Of a stretch of 64,000 bases of DNA, positions 27,912 through 37,106 are shown one piece after another. The stretch covers positions 62,001 to 126,000 of the forward strand of contig DBKT01000013.1 in NCBI GenBank assembly GCA_002297365.1. Direction: 5' to 3'. The number at the start of each line of letters is the position of its first letter. Positions within the stretch are counted from its first letter, which is position 1. The notes beneath the pieces are model-generated. The model ran no database searches. It worked only from the letters and a program-made list of their open reading frames with translations, and had not been told where the DNA came from. The DNA comes from Caryophanales bacterium UBA743 (GTDB taxonomy: Bacteria > Bacillota_I > Bacilli_A > RFN20 > CAG-826). The position numbers and the translations under genes were made by a program.

Positions 27912-28662
27912 CTTTTCTCTCCTCTATGAAATTAAGGTCGGAACGATAATTCAAAATTAATTTGATAAGCACGCGCCCGATGATGGGAGTAACCTCCAAG
28001 GCTTTTCTTTTGCAATTTAATAGCTGATCGTTTTTATCCAATTCCATTGCGACCGCGCGAATCGTAAGCAAAGATCTTTTGCGTTTATAGCAAACAAGAG
28101 CAATGCCCCCGCTTGATGTATCATAAGCGCGAATCATGTTTTTCACGTACGCATAATGGTTCTCTTTAATCTCATCAAAAGTCTTTGAATCTGTATGGAC
28201 CGCTTCGCCAGAAAGAAGATATCCTCTTTCTGCAAAAAGGCCTCCTCCAACCTCAAAAGAAGCGGATTCCGCTTGAATATTCAAAGAATTTTCGAAAATA
28301 AAGAACTCTGGCATCCCAGGGATTTGACCATAGGCCGTATTCGTCATGGGATTATAACGAACACCGTCAATATAGTAGCGATCTGCTATAAAAATATCCC
28401 CTTGATGGAGTTGCTTATCCAAAGAAATAACCGAACCCGTATTGATTATGAGATAAGGATCATACTTATCAACCAGCATATTCGTGACTAAAGCGCTAAG
28501 GATATTCCCATATCCTGTCGCAGCAATCACAATTTCATCCATGCCGAAATTTCCTTTATGGACTTTCACGCCATAAGGAAGCTCTTCAATCGTTTCGCCA
28601 TTTGTAAAACGAGAGGTGAAGTAGAGGATATCGTCTTCAGTTTGGCCTAATATGGCAATCAT
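27895..28662 (-). CDS. Nucleoside-phosphorylase/MTA-SAH-nucleosidase-fold protein lacking catalytic residues
   Basis: 255 residues. Aligns along its length with MTA/SAH nucleosidase (opening IAILGQTEDD, INTGSV, QGDIFIAD, YGQIPGMPEF, GIALVC, TIRAVA). However, the residues that catalyse hydrolysis in the E. coli enzyme are changed: Glu12 to Asp11, Glu174 to Ser183, Asp197 to Met206. The fold is probably kept for binding rather than hydrolysis. It overlaps both flanking c-di-GMP-related genes (4 and 17 bases). A nucleotide-sensing or scaffold role is inference. Confidence 0.75.
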   Translation of the reverse strand: MIAILGQTEDDILYFTSRFTNGETIEELPYGVKVHKGNFGMDEIVIAATGYGNILSALVTNMLVDKYDPYLIINTGSVISLDKQLHQGDIFIADRYYIDGVRYNPMTNTAYGQIPGMPEFFIFENSLNIQAESASFEVGGGLFAERGYLLSGEAVHTDSKTFDEIKENHYAYVKNMIRAYDTSSGGIALVCYKRKRSLLTIRAVAMELDKNDQLLNCKRKALEVTPIIGRVLIKLILNYRSDLNFIEERKDENEQ

Positions 28663-30257
28663 TTTTCATCCCCTCCTTTTTTGGTGCGTCTGTTTGCTTT
28701 TTTTGTTTCTTTTGTTTTGGTCTCTTCAAATTTATTGTGATCCAGCAACGCTTCGAATTCACTCACTTCCAAAGGCTTTGCAAAATAATAGCCTTGAATG
28801 GCATCCAAATCATGTTTCTTTAAGATACTAACTTGGCTTGGGTTTTCAACGCCTTCCGCGATGACAAACATCTTCAATCCATGAACCAATGAAATGATAG
28901 AAGACACAAGGGATTCGGACGTCTTATCGACTTCAACATCATCAATAAAAGATTTATCTAGTTTCAAGACATCGAAATCAATGTTCTTAATCGCAGACAA
29001 AGAGGAATAGCCAATACCGAAATCGTCGATTGAAGTGCTAAAGCCAAGGGATTTGATCTTCCGAATCACGAAGCTTATAAAAGAAGTGTCTTGCGCAGCC
29101 AAAGATTCCGTTAACTCAATCTCGATGGATTTTGGATCCACGTCGTATTTTTGGATTGTTTCCGCAAAGAATTTAATTAATCCAGGATCATAGATTGTGC
29201 GGCGGGAGAGGTTCACAGAAACAACAAGGGGTCTCCTCTTTTCTTTTTTCCAACGAGCTAAATCGGCACATACAGCTTCAAAAACATAATGGTCTATGTG
29301 AACGATTTTTCCAGAGGCTTCCGCATAAGGGATGAATGAAGACGGTGGCAAATATCCTCTTCTTGGATGTCTCCAACGGATTAAAGCTTCCGCGCCATAA
29401 AAACGGTTCTCATGCAAGCTCCATTTTGCCTGATAATAGACAAGGAACTGCTTCTTTTCCAAAGCTTGATCGATTTCCAAAGATTTCTCTTTTTCGAAAT
29501 CTTTCGTATCTAACATATGCGGATTAAACAATTTGATATCGCCCGAAAGACGCATGCCTGCATCAAAGCTTGCAGCCAAATTAGCAAAATCAATTGCCTG
29601 GTACACGCTTTGGTCGTTTTTGATAATGTTCACGCCAATCATAGCGAAAATCATTGGCAAGGACGGCCTTCTAGCAATCTCGGCATTCACGTTTTCGATA
29701 ATACTTTGAAGAGTTTCGTAAAAAACCTCTTCGCTTTCCACTTGGGCATAGAAAAGGAAACGATTCTCACGATTAATGCCATATCGCCAATTCTCTTTCC
29801 CTTTTATCACTTTTTCGATAGAAGAAAGAACAATCGCATTCAATGCATAGATGTCCGTCTGACGAAAGGCGGTAATTGGCTGATTATTAAAACCGTGTAT
29901 GTATATGGTGGCATTCATTTCTAATCTGCCATCATCCGCCTTATTCATAAGAGCGGACATTTTTCTTTCAAAGGTTTCGTTGTCCCATATTCTTACGTCG
30001 TCATCAAAAATACTTTTAATCCAGATTTGGCGGCGGAAGAGAGATTCTCTTTCGGCGAATAAACGGAATACGGCTATTAAATCAGCAATCGTGAAAAAAT
30101 AGCAAATCAGAATAATGACAATATACCCCGTATCCGTCAGCACGTCTCTATTTGAAATAATTCCTGCAGAGCAAAGAATAATGCCAGAGGCAAAAAAGGC
30201 CAGCAAAACGAAACAAACAAAAATCCAATTGCGTAAAAGGCTGATCCTTTTGTTCAT
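28659..30257 (-). CDS. c-di-GMP phosphodiesterase (degenerate GGDEF + intact EAL)
   Basis: 532 residues. Two N-terminal membrane helices (about 11-34 and 43-66), a GGDEF-like domain with the signature lost (INRENRF near 161-167), then a complete EAL domain: EAL at 290-292, N349, ELTES at 381-385, DDFGIGYSS at 411-419, KLDKSFI, AEGVE and QGYYFAKPL. All metal ligands are present, so hydrolysis of c-di-GMP to pGpG is expected. It sits in the operon behind a c-di-GMP riboswitch, which suggests feedback. ATGA overlaps with both neighbours. Confidence 0.9.
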   Translation of the reverse strand: MNKRISLLRNWIFVCFVLLAFFASGIILCSAGIISNRDVLTDTGYIVIILICYFFTIADLIAVFRLFAERESLFRRQIWIKSIFDDDVRIWDNETFERKMSALMNKADDGRLEMNATIYIHGFNNQPITAFRQTDIYALNAIVLSSIEKVIKGKENWRYGINRENRFLFYAQVESEEVFYETLQSIIENVNAEIARRPSLPMIFAMIGVNIIKNDQSVYQAIDFANLAASFDAGMRLSGDIKLFNPHMLDTKDFEKEKSLEIDQALEKKQFLVYYQAKWSLHENRFYGAEALIRWRHPRRGYLPPSSFIPYAEASGKIVHIDHYVFEAVCADLARWKKEKRRPLVVSVNLSRRTIYDPGLIKFFAETIQKYDVDPKSIEIELTESLAAQDTSFISFVIRKIKSLGFSTSIDDFGIGYSSLSAIKNIDFDVLKLDKSFIDDVEVDKTSESLVSSIISLVHGLKMFVIAEGVENPSQVSILKKHDLDAIQGYYFAKPLEVSEFEALLDHNKFEETKTKETKKANRRTKKGGDEK

Positions 30258-31066
30258 TTTTGTTCCCTCCTTGCCTTCTTTTCTTCCTTTTTCATTTTCT
30301 TGCGGAGTTTTTTCTTTTCGATTTCTTTAGCCCTTTCCATCTCCTCGCGAAGTTCTTTCTTTAGATTATATTTCTCTTCGAATAGAAGCGTTGCTTTTTC
30401 ATCGTTACGATCAATTCCCTCTTCTTCCATTGCCTTAGAGAGCTCTTTTTCGTAAATCTTTTTCTCCTTCTTGTATTTTAGGATACTTTCGCCGACACTG
30501 ATAGCCACGATAGCAAACAAAGGGACAATTATCAGAACAGGAACAAGCCAAGCAGATTTGCCAGCAGCTCCGGCAGCTTGAGGGGAAACATAGGTCAAAA
30601 AAGAGCCAAATGCATCAGAATGAGAAACAACCGTGCCAATATAGAAGGCTTGTGGAACGCTTTCCCATGGAGTAGAAGGGCAGCCTTCACTAGGGCAAGA
30701 CCATGCATGAAGATTGTCTCCACGAGTATAGAAAACAAGTCCGTCTTTATCCGTTCCAACCTCAACAACTCTATGCGTATCCGGAGCGTTTAATTTAGGA
30801 TAATAGAAAGTAATCACATCGCCCACTTTGACATTTTTTGGATCGTCTTTCTTAATAATCACACCCGTTCCTTGATTCAAAGAGTCAGGATTGTCTCCTT
30901 CCATAGAATCCGTAACGACATAAAGAAAAGAGGTCCCAAAAACCGATGGAACTCCATGATTCTCGGGTCTAGATTGACTAACAAGCATAGAGATTTGAAC
31001 AAATATCATGAAGGCAAGCAAAACGCCAAGAACAACATCTATAGTTCTTGAAACAATCTTTCTCAT
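30254..31066 (-). CDS. SipW-type signal peptidase I
   Basis: 270 residues. ER-like signal peptidase using a Ser/His pair: TDSMEGDNP with Ser54 and DTHRVVEV with His98 in place of the usual bacterial lysine. N-terminal helix (about 9-30) and a second helix (about 169-193), then an unusual 75-residue tail rich in Lys/Glu predicted as cytosolic coiled coil. In Bacillus SipW processes TasA and TapA; this locus encodes four AWF-leader proteins as likely substrates. Sits between the DUF2357 gene (start abuts its stop) and the EAL gene (4-base overlap). Confidence 0.92.
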   Translation of the reverse strand: MRKIVSRTIDVVLGVLLAFMIFVQISMLVSQSRPENHGVPSVFGTSFLYVVTDSMEGDNPDSLNQGTGVIIKKDDPKNVKVGDVITFYYPKLNAPDTHRVVEVGTDKDGLVFYTRGDNLHAWSCPSEGCPSTPWESVPQAFYIGTVVSHSDAFGSFLTYVSPQAAGAAGKSAWLVPVLIIVPLFAIVAISVGESILKYKKEKKIYEKELSKAMEEEGIDRNDEKATLLFEEKYNLKKELREEMERAKEIEKKKLRKKMKKEEKKARREQK

Positions 31067-33117
31067 TATTTAAGCTTTCCTTTCAAGACGACTTTCTTGG
31101 CTTTTGGGCTCTTTCTGGTCTTAATGAAGACATAGTTCTTTTCTGCTTTGAAAGCGGGGACGTTCTTCATGAATTTCTCTTTTTCATTCGTAGGGGCTCT
31201 TCCTTGGCTTGTTTCAGAAAAAGAAACAACAGGGGTCGGCTCTTTTTCTTCTTCGAGAGAAGAGAAGTAAACAGGTTTGGACTCATCCAAGAGTGGAAGA
31301 GTGACCGCTTCAGAAGAAGAGACTTTTTTCTTCTTGGGCTTTTTAGCGGGTTTCCTTTCTTTAGTGGAAGGTTTTATTTCTTTTTCCTCTTTAGTTGCTG
31401 GAATATTTTCTTCTTTTTGATTAGACGATTCAAATACTTGGTTATTGGAGCCGTCTTTTTGATGCTTAGCAGGTGTTTCAATAACCATATGGGTCCCCTC
31501 TTTTTCAAGAAGATGGTCAGCGATGGCGCCTTCATTAGTCTTTGTTTTTTCTACAGGATCATTTTGCTGGACGCTCTCTTTGTCAGAAAGCAAAGCAGGC
31601 GTTTCCTTAATTTTCCCTTCTTTGGGTCCTATGTTTTCAATAGGCTTATTTTCCTCAAAAGGCAAAACTTCCTCCATCGGTTTCTCCGCTAGAGACACTG
31701 GTCTGGCCTTTTTATCGCTTTTAGCCTGCCGAGTAACTAAACGACGGGCTTTTTCTAGTTCTTTTTGTTCTTTTAAGAGGGCTTTCTTTTCTTTGGTTTT
31801 GCGTTTTCTTTCTTCAAGGACTTTCTGTTTGGCAAGTTCTTTGTTTTTGGCCTTTTCAACTTTAATGCGGGCTTTTTCTTCCGTTTCTAGCTTCTTTTGA
31901 CGTTCAACGGCTTCTTTAGCGATGTCTTTGCTCTTTTGTTTTTCTATTTCTTCATCAATTAAAGTTTTCTTATACCTTTCTTCACGGAGGTTTTCTTCCA
32001 AAGCAAGACGCTCTTCTTTTGCTTCTTGGGGCGTTAAGGCCATAGGAGAATAGCGTTTCTTTTTATAGGCGGGGAATTGATCATAAAGGAATTTTCCGTC
32101 GTAATAGGTTTCATCTTCTAAAGTGAAAAGAACTTTCGGATTAATAACACGCTCTTTGCTCTTTTTGGGATTTATGGTTTTATTTTTCACGCGATTGCTA
32201 TGAAGAGTAAGGATGTCTGCCATAACCAAGGCAAGTATTTCTTCAAAATAGGGTTGGGAGAAATCCTGCTCTCTTTCTTGCACGTTATAAGTGACGCCCA
32301 ATTCTGTATACGCATCCAAGAATCTCCATAATTCATAGGCAGCGTGATAGTGGGGATTTTTCACAATCAGGTTGGTCATATGAATTGGGTTCGCAACATC
32401 TTTTGCGCCTTGCATATCCGCCATAAAAGGAGAGCGCATATAGTAAGCGCAGCGTTCTCTTAAAGAGGCGAGACGTTGCAATACGTCCTCGTTCTTTTCT
32501 TTATTTCCGCCATCTTTAGATGGGGTGGAGACTTTGATTCTTGAATCGATTTCGTATTTTGCCCCATCAATATCAGAAATGCTTTTAATGAGCAAAAGAT
32601 CGGAATCTAATGTTTCGCCGTGGTCTTTGATATAAAGAAAACGTTTCTCGATGAAGAGCGAACATTTCTTAATCAAGGTCATGATAAATCTGTTTTCATA
32701 GATTTGCACATCGACTTCTGCGTGAATGGTGAGAATCTTTTCTGGGGTGACGTTTCCTTTTTCATCCACAGAATGGACGAATTGGGTGTGGCTGGCAAGA
32801 TGGGTGATGGATTGCGCGTTGATTTTCTTCGCTAAGCCCGCTTCCACAAGTTCTGGCGATTCTTTAATGAAGGTGCGGGGGTTGATAATGATTTGGTCGA
32901 TAGCGTTAAAGCCTTTTTCTAACTCATCGACGAATTTCCCATCGAATTTTTTGCTTTCAAGGCGTTCTGTTTGACGTACATAGTTCTTCCCTTGTTCCCT
33001 CACTTGCAAAAGCAAAGATTGAAAAGAAGACGAAGAAGAAACAAGATTCTTGATTCGTGAAAGGTATGCTTTCTGAGCATGATTCAGTTTTTGTTTGGGA
33101 GAAGATTTTTTTGCCAT
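31066..33117 (-). CDS. DUF2357-like protein with long charged tail
   Basis: 683 residues. The N-terminal 340 residues resemble DUF2357 (PF09823) proteins that pair with McrB-like ATPases: VDVQIYENRFIMTLIKKC is the characteristic YENRF segment, followed by RCAYYMRSPFM and YHAAYELWRFLD. DUF2357 relatives often end in a PD-(D/E)XK nuclease; here I see no such motif. Instead residues about 355-500 are a Lys/Glu-rich coiled coil, then a low-complexity acidic/basic region and a basic end. The gene lies 12 bases after the McrB-like ATPase. The family call rests on motif recall, so it is moderate. Confidence 0.65.
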   Translation of the reverse strand: MAKKSSPKQKLNHAQKAYLSRIKNLVSSSSSFQSLLLQVREQGKNYVRQTERLESKKFDGKFVDELEKGFNAIDQIIINPRTFIKESPELVEAGLAKKINAQSITHLASHTQFVHSVDEKGNVTPEKILTIHAEVDVQIYENRFIMTLIKKCSLFIEKRFLYIKDHGETLDSDLLLIKSISDIDGAKYEIDSRIKVSTPSKDGGNKEKNEDVLQRLASLRERCAYYMRSPFMADMQGAKDVANPIHMTNLIVKNPHYHAAYELWRFLDAYTELGVTYNVQEREQDFSQPYFEEILALVMADILTLHSNRVKNKTINPKKSKERVINPKVLFTLEDETYYDGKFLYDQFPAYKKKRYSPMALTPQEAKEERLALEENLREERYKKTLIDEEIEKQKSKDIAKEAVERQKKLETEEKARIKVEKAKNKELAKQKVLEERKRKTKEKKALLKEQKELEKARRLVTRQAKSDKKARPVSLAEKPMEEVLPFEENKPIENIGPKEGKIKETPALLSDKESVQQNDPVEKTKTNEGAIADHLLEKEGTHMVIETPAKHQKDGSNNQVFESSNQKEENIPATKEEKEIKPSTKERKPAKKPKKKKVSSSEAVTLPLLDESKPVYFSSLEEEKEPTPVVSFSETSQGRAPTNEKEKFMKNVPAFKAEKNYVFIKTRKSPKAKKVVLKGKLK

Positions 33118-33128
33118 GGACGGTTATT

Positions 33129-34700
33129 TTAGGAATTCATTTTGATTAATAATTTGATTTTATTCTTGGACAACTTGAATTCGCCTTTGCCGAATAGCTT
33201 GGTCAATTGGGAATCAAGCTTGATTAGCTCATCGCGAAGGAAAGCGACATTAAGAACCTCGAATTTCTTTAAAACCTTCGATTCGAAAACATAATCGACC
33301 GCGCCCAATTCCGTTCCGCCACATGCGACAAAACAAGGAACGAAATCGGTTAGTTGCTTCATGATACGGTTGCCGAAGGCAAGACGGAAATGCTCAATAA
33401 CATAGGCATCGAGCTCTTGGAATTTCTCAAGCGTTTTAGAAGACAATGGGTAGTCTTGTTTTGCGTTATCGAAAAGATTCTTCAAATAAGAATATGGGAG
33501 AGGAAGGGCTTCGGTGAAAGGCGCTTTAAATTCAATGCCTTTGTTATCAAAGAAAAGAGACATAGCGCGGTCGTAAACCTTATCGGTAATCGTAAAGGTG
33601 GAGTCGTCATTATTCGCCGTGCCGACGAACCAGATGTTTTGCGGAATCAAAAGCCTTCCATCATTGAGGTGCTTTGGATCGTCGCTACGTGGCGCTGCGA
33701 CTAAGGAAATATTCCACTCAGCCACGTTTGGCATTTCCATGATGGAAAGGAATTCAGCGAAATAATATTCAATACGGGCTAAGTTCATCTCGTCAAGGAC
33801 AACTAGATTGATATCGTCACGATAAGTCGCCTCATAAATGGCGCGCAAGAACTCCGTCTCGGTGAATTTATGAGTGAAATCGTTATAGTAACCGAGCAAT
33901 TCAGAACGGTCCCTCCAAGACGGCTGAACCGAGCAAATCGCCGCATTATGCTGGAAAAATCTTCCTAAAGCGTATGGCAAGGAAGTCTTACCTGTGCCTG
34001 AGATGCCTTCGAGAATGATGATTTTCCCCGTGCCCATCGCAGCGAAGAAAACACGAATGGTGTCAAGGGTGTAATAAAGTCCCATTTGGGAACAAGCGAA
34101 ATCTCTAAACCGTGCGCATATGCCCGCTAAATCAATGTTCTGGGCATCTTCTGGCAAAGTTGTCTTGAATTCTTTTCCTGCGTATTTTTGATCCACTAAG
34201 GTAAGGCGTGGGAAACGGATATCGTTTTCGTTCATCTCTTCCTCTTTGCTTCCGTCTTTCTTTGCGTTGGTTTCTTCAAGAGTCTGATTGCCTTCCCCAA
34301 TATCAGGAGAATTCACGCCGAGGGAACGCACTTGCAATCCCAAAACGCGGTCTTTTTCTTTAATGGCTTGGTAGAGTTCCAAATTCAAACGCTCAACTTC
34401 CTGTTTTAGACGCTCCTCGGAAATGCCGCTCTTACGGAACCTGACATATTTGCGGATAAGCCAAAAAATAAGGAAACAAATTCCTCCAATAAGCGCTAGC
34501 AAGAGAATGGCAAAAAGAACGAAGAATATCCATCCGCCAACACCAAAGCTAGGCGAGTAGTTGGCAAAAAGAGAGTTGTATTGGGCAAACTCATTTGGCA
34601 CTGCCCCCCAAGGATCGGCCCATCTCATGCGAAACCAAGTCCCTAAATTTTGGAAGAAGGCAACAATCATTTCCTTCAAATATTCAAAATATGCAGCCAT
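33129..34700 (-). CDS. Membrane-anchored McrB-like AAA+ ATPase
   Basis: 523 residues. A hydrophobic segment at about 56-84 anchors the protein; a coiled stretch and linker (90-190) lead to an AAA_5/McrB-type module: Walker A GISGTGKTS (232-240), PSWRDRSELLGYYN, Walker B VLDEMNLARIEYYF (Asp about 303), sensor-1 FVGTANNDD, and arginine-finger region VYDRAM. McrB normally drives a DNA-cleaving McrC partner in the cytosol; a membrane-tethered version next to a DUF2357 protein and SipW inside a c-di-GMP operon is unusual. Nucleotide hydrolysis is expected; the substrate is unknown. Confidence 0.85.
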   Translation of the reverse strand: MAAYFEYLKEMIVAFFQNLGTWFRMRWADPWGAVPNEFAQYNSLFANYSPSFGVGGWIFFVLFAILLLALIGGICFLIFWLIRKYVRFRKSGISEERLKQEVERLNLELYQAIKEKDRVLGLQVRSLGVNSPDIGEGNQTLEETNAKKDGSKEEEMNENDIRFPRLTLVDQKYAGKEFKTTLPEDAQNIDLAGICARFRDFACSQMGLYYTLDTIRVFFAAMGTGKIIILEGISGTGKTSLPYALGRFFQHNAAICSVQPSWRDRSELLGYYNDFTHKFTETEFLRAIYEATYRDDINLVVLDEMNLARIEYYFAEFLSIMEMPNVAEWNISLVAAPRSDDPKHLNDGRLLIPQNIWFVGTANNDDSTFTITDKVYDRAMSLFFDNKGIEFKAPFTEALPLPYSYLKNLFDNAKQDYPLSSKTLEKFQELDAYVIEHFRLAFGNRIMKQLTDFVPCFVACGGTELGAVDYVFESKVLKKFEVLNVAFLRDELIKLDSQLTKLFGKGEFKLSKNKIKLLIKMNS

Positions 34701-34721
34701 ATATTCTCTCCTTTTTGTTCA

Positions 34722-35858
34722 TTACTCCATAGGAGCCGCAAGACCACGGAAGGAAAGTCCTAATGTGAAACTTCCATTGCCGATAGCCTCAGTAACGTCA
34801 TAGTCCCATCCCTCAAGATATATCGTGACAACGACTCTCGTTGGCTCTTCTCTCTTTAAAAGAGCGATTGGTCTCATGCTTCTCTCATCAAATTGCCCAT
34901 CTTCCTTGGAAATGGACATTTCTTCAAGAGTGTATGTTTTCTCTTCTTTGAAAAAGAGACCGTTTTGTTCGCTTTTTTCTAAATTGAAACGCTCTATTCC
35001 CGCTTTATGGATAGCATTGAAACAAGTAGCTTCCCCCATTAAAGAAGAATCGGCTTCTTTTGGAGAATCATATGCAGGGGTCATGTTCATGTCGTATTCG
35101 CCGTAAACGATTTCTCTCCCGCTCTCGTCAAAGTCATAGTAACCGTCTTTGTTTGTCACATCCAATATTCCGCCAAATTTCGTGTGGGAAGAAGACAAAG
35201 CGTTTGGCTCATAAATGCTAAAACCATCTTTGGAAAAGAAAGAAACACGCGTCGCATTAACGACATTGTCCAAATCTTTTACATCGATTTTCTTGCTCTC
35301 TTCTGCCATTTTATTATGAGCATCCGCATATTCTTGGTTTATTTCATGGAGGGCTTTGGCATAAGTTTCATCTCGGTCAAGAAAGAGATACATATCCGTA
35401 TCCCCTTTGAAATAGAACTCGAATTGATAGAAGCCTTGTTGCGCAGGATAAGAAGCGTGATAGTCCCCGCCTTCCACATAGGCTTGGCGAAGAATAGGGA
35501 AATCCGTCTCGTAGTTGGTATTGTCGTTCAGCCATAAATCTTGATACATGCTAGACAAATCATTGAGGGGCGATCCCGCTTTATAAGCAGGAAAATATTC
35601 CTCAAGAACGGCATCGTTCAATGTATCGCAGTAATGAATTTCTCCATTTTGGTCTTTTAATCCAATCTGCAAAGAATGACTTTCCTTAATGGCAAAATCC
35701 ATGAAAGAAACCTTTCCTGCTTGAGAAAGAGCAAACCATGCATATGTGCTCGTGACAGACGCGCCCAGCGTAAAAGAAAATGCCAAAATTCCAACCAAAA
35801 GAAGCTTTCGGTTGGAGATCGCATAACTTTTTCGATAATGTGATTTAAAAGGTTTCAT
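34722..35858 (-). CDS. SipW-dependent-type exported protein
   Basis: 378 residues. N-terminal segment KLLLVGILAFSFTLGASVT then STYAWFALSQ, the AWF motif of SipW substrates. The C-terminus carries YLEGWDYDVTEAIGNGSF, a pattern (hydrophobic-x-EG ... F.L.L.F) shared with two other proteins of this locus. Secreted beta-rich protein, no anchor motif. Starts 9 bases after the preceding anchored protein gene and lies 21 bases before the McrB-like gene, so it belongs to the riboswitch-3 operon. Confidence 0.82.
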   Translation of the reverse strand: MKPFKSHYRKSYAISNRKLLLVGILAFSFTLGASVTSTYAWFALSQAGKVSFMDFAIKESHSLQIGLKDQNGEIHYCDTLNDAVLEEYFPAYKAGSPLNDLSSMYQDLWLNDNTNYETDFPILRQAYVEGGDYHASYPAQQGFYQFEFYFKGDTDMYLFLDRDETYAKALHEINQEYADAHNKMAEESKKIDVKDLDNVVNATRVSFFSKDGFSIYEPNALSSSHTKFGGILDVTNKDGYYDFDESGREIVYGEYDMNMTPAYDSPKEADSSLMGEATCFNAIHKAGIERFNLEKSEQNGLFFKEEKTYTLEEMSISKEDGQFDERSMRPIALLKREEPTRVVVTIYLEGWDYDVTEAIGNGSFTLGLSFRGLAAPME

Positions 35859-35867
35859 TCAGAGATG

Positions 35868-36827
35868 CTAATGAGACGTAAAGCTCATAGAGAAAGTAAA
35901 AGAACAGTCTTCTGGCGCCTCGCCCCGACATTCAGGATCGTTCCCCTCTAGCCAAGCCACAACCGTGAATCTCATCATCTTGCGAGGTTCTAAAATGATG
36001 CCTTGACGGTTAAAAATCGTATAAGGATCTTCAAAAGGCTCGCAATAGCCATTATTTTGATAGCTATAAGCGGGGGTGCGAAGGGAATCGATGCTACGAG
36101 ACGTACTTAAACACTCACGGTAATCCTGACTGGCGTTTAGCTCCGTGCTTTCTAAAGCGTAGATGCTGACATCATGCTTTCCATTCCCTTCTGCCACATA
36201 AGGATTCTCAAATAGGGCCACCCTAAGATAGGTATAGGGCTGATATGCGGCATTGGTAGGGGAAGCATAATCATCGATTGTCATTTGATAATCGAAAATA
36301 GCGTCTTCGTTTTCGGAAATATTTTCGGCGTAGAAGGTATAAATGAAAGCGAATTCGAGAGTTTTTTCTTCCTTGTTGGTCGTAATTGTTTTTGACATGT
36401 TGTGGGAACCATTTAGGTTGTTATCTTCTTTAAGGGTGTCAACATATTCAAAAACGCGGTTGGCTGTTGTAACTTGCGCGTTAGTAAGTCCTTCTGCGGT
36501 CAATATTTCTTTGTAAGTGCCATCTACCGGTTTATCCAACAGCTTCATCGTGGAAGGAGCGACTCTCGGATCCATCTTGATGGTGAATTGACCCGAAACT
36601 TTGCCTAAAAAGGAGATGATGCCAAGCATCAAAACTCCAACGAGACCAACTCCAGTCACAATAAGCGCAATGTTTCTCTCTTTCCTTCTTTTAGCGTACT
36701 GAACGCTAGTGGGATAAAGAGGGGTGCTCGCGTTATTTTTCTTTTTCTCTTCTTTCTTGTTACTAAAAGAAGGGGGTGCCGGTTTAGGCTCTTCTTGTGG
36801 TTTTTCGGGTTTCTTTTCCTCAGCCAA
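35868..36827 (-). CDS. Single-pass membrane protein with extracellular camelysin-like domain
   Basis: 319 residues. About 60 charged, Pro/Lys-rich cytosolic residues, one membrane helix (about 54-75), then an extracellular domain ending in TVVAWLEGNDPECRG..FSMSF, which matches the end pattern of the SipW-type proteins of this locus. It lacks the AWF signal, so it should stay anchored and could act as a fibre base or adaptor (inference). TTG at 36827 is chosen as start because GGAGG lies 7 bases upstream. First gene after riboswitch 3, with a leader of roughly 200 bases. Confidence 0.75.
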   Translation of the reverse strand: MAEEKKPEKPQEEPKPAPPSFSNKKEEKKKNNASTPLYPTSVQYAKRRKERNIALIVTGVGLVGVLMLGIISFLGKVSGQFTIKMDPRVAPSTMKLLDKPVDGTYKEILTAEGLTNAQVTTANRVFEYVDTLKEDNNLNGSHNMSKTITTNKEEKTLEFAFIYTFYAENISENEDAIFDYQMTIDDYASPTNAAYQPYTYLRVALFENPYVAEGNGKHDVSIYALESTELNASQDYRECLSTSRSIDSLRTPAYSYQNNGYCEPFEDPYTIFNRQGIILEPRKMMRFTVVAWLEGNDPECRGEAPEDCSFTFSMSFTSH

Positions 36828-37025
36828 GATGTTGCCTCCAATACGAAAAAACGTAGAGCAATATGAAATCGCTCAATAGACAAACATCCTTTCAATCTCG
36901 AAGAGAAGCTTTTGCTTGCCGATGAGTCACTTTTTCCAAGATATCCCCGGGTGTCTGCTATTACATAGGAACAAAAAATGATGCCAACCTCGCTGCCACA
37001 AAGTTCATTTCATTTAACTTTGTTC

Positions 37026-37095
37026 CGTGGTAGCTGGCTGCCATCTATAGAAGGCCCTTTAGCTTTGCGCCGCCAGATTTCTCTGACTTTGCGTT
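37026..37095 (-). promoter_or_regulatory. c-di-GMP-I (GEMM) riboswitch 3
   Basis: Minus strand: GCAAAG, hairpin CAGA-GAAA-TCTG (GNRA loop), GGCGCAAAGCTA (one base different from the usual GACGCAAAGC), hairpin GGGCC..GGC, then GCCAGCTACC. Same architecture as riboswitches 1 and 2. It lies about 200 bases before the eight-gene operon. Downstream in the leader, ACAAAGTT..AACTTTGT (about 37005-37025) and a GGC-rich stretch followed by a T-run near 36970-36985 could be the expression platform. Confidence 0.85.
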
Positions 37096-37106
37096 TCTCA
37101 TCAAAA

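Noticed and set aside
32726..32974. Plus-strand frames opposite the DUF2357 gene
   Set aside because: Antisense shadows of a long, tightly coupled operon gene, without ribosome sites.
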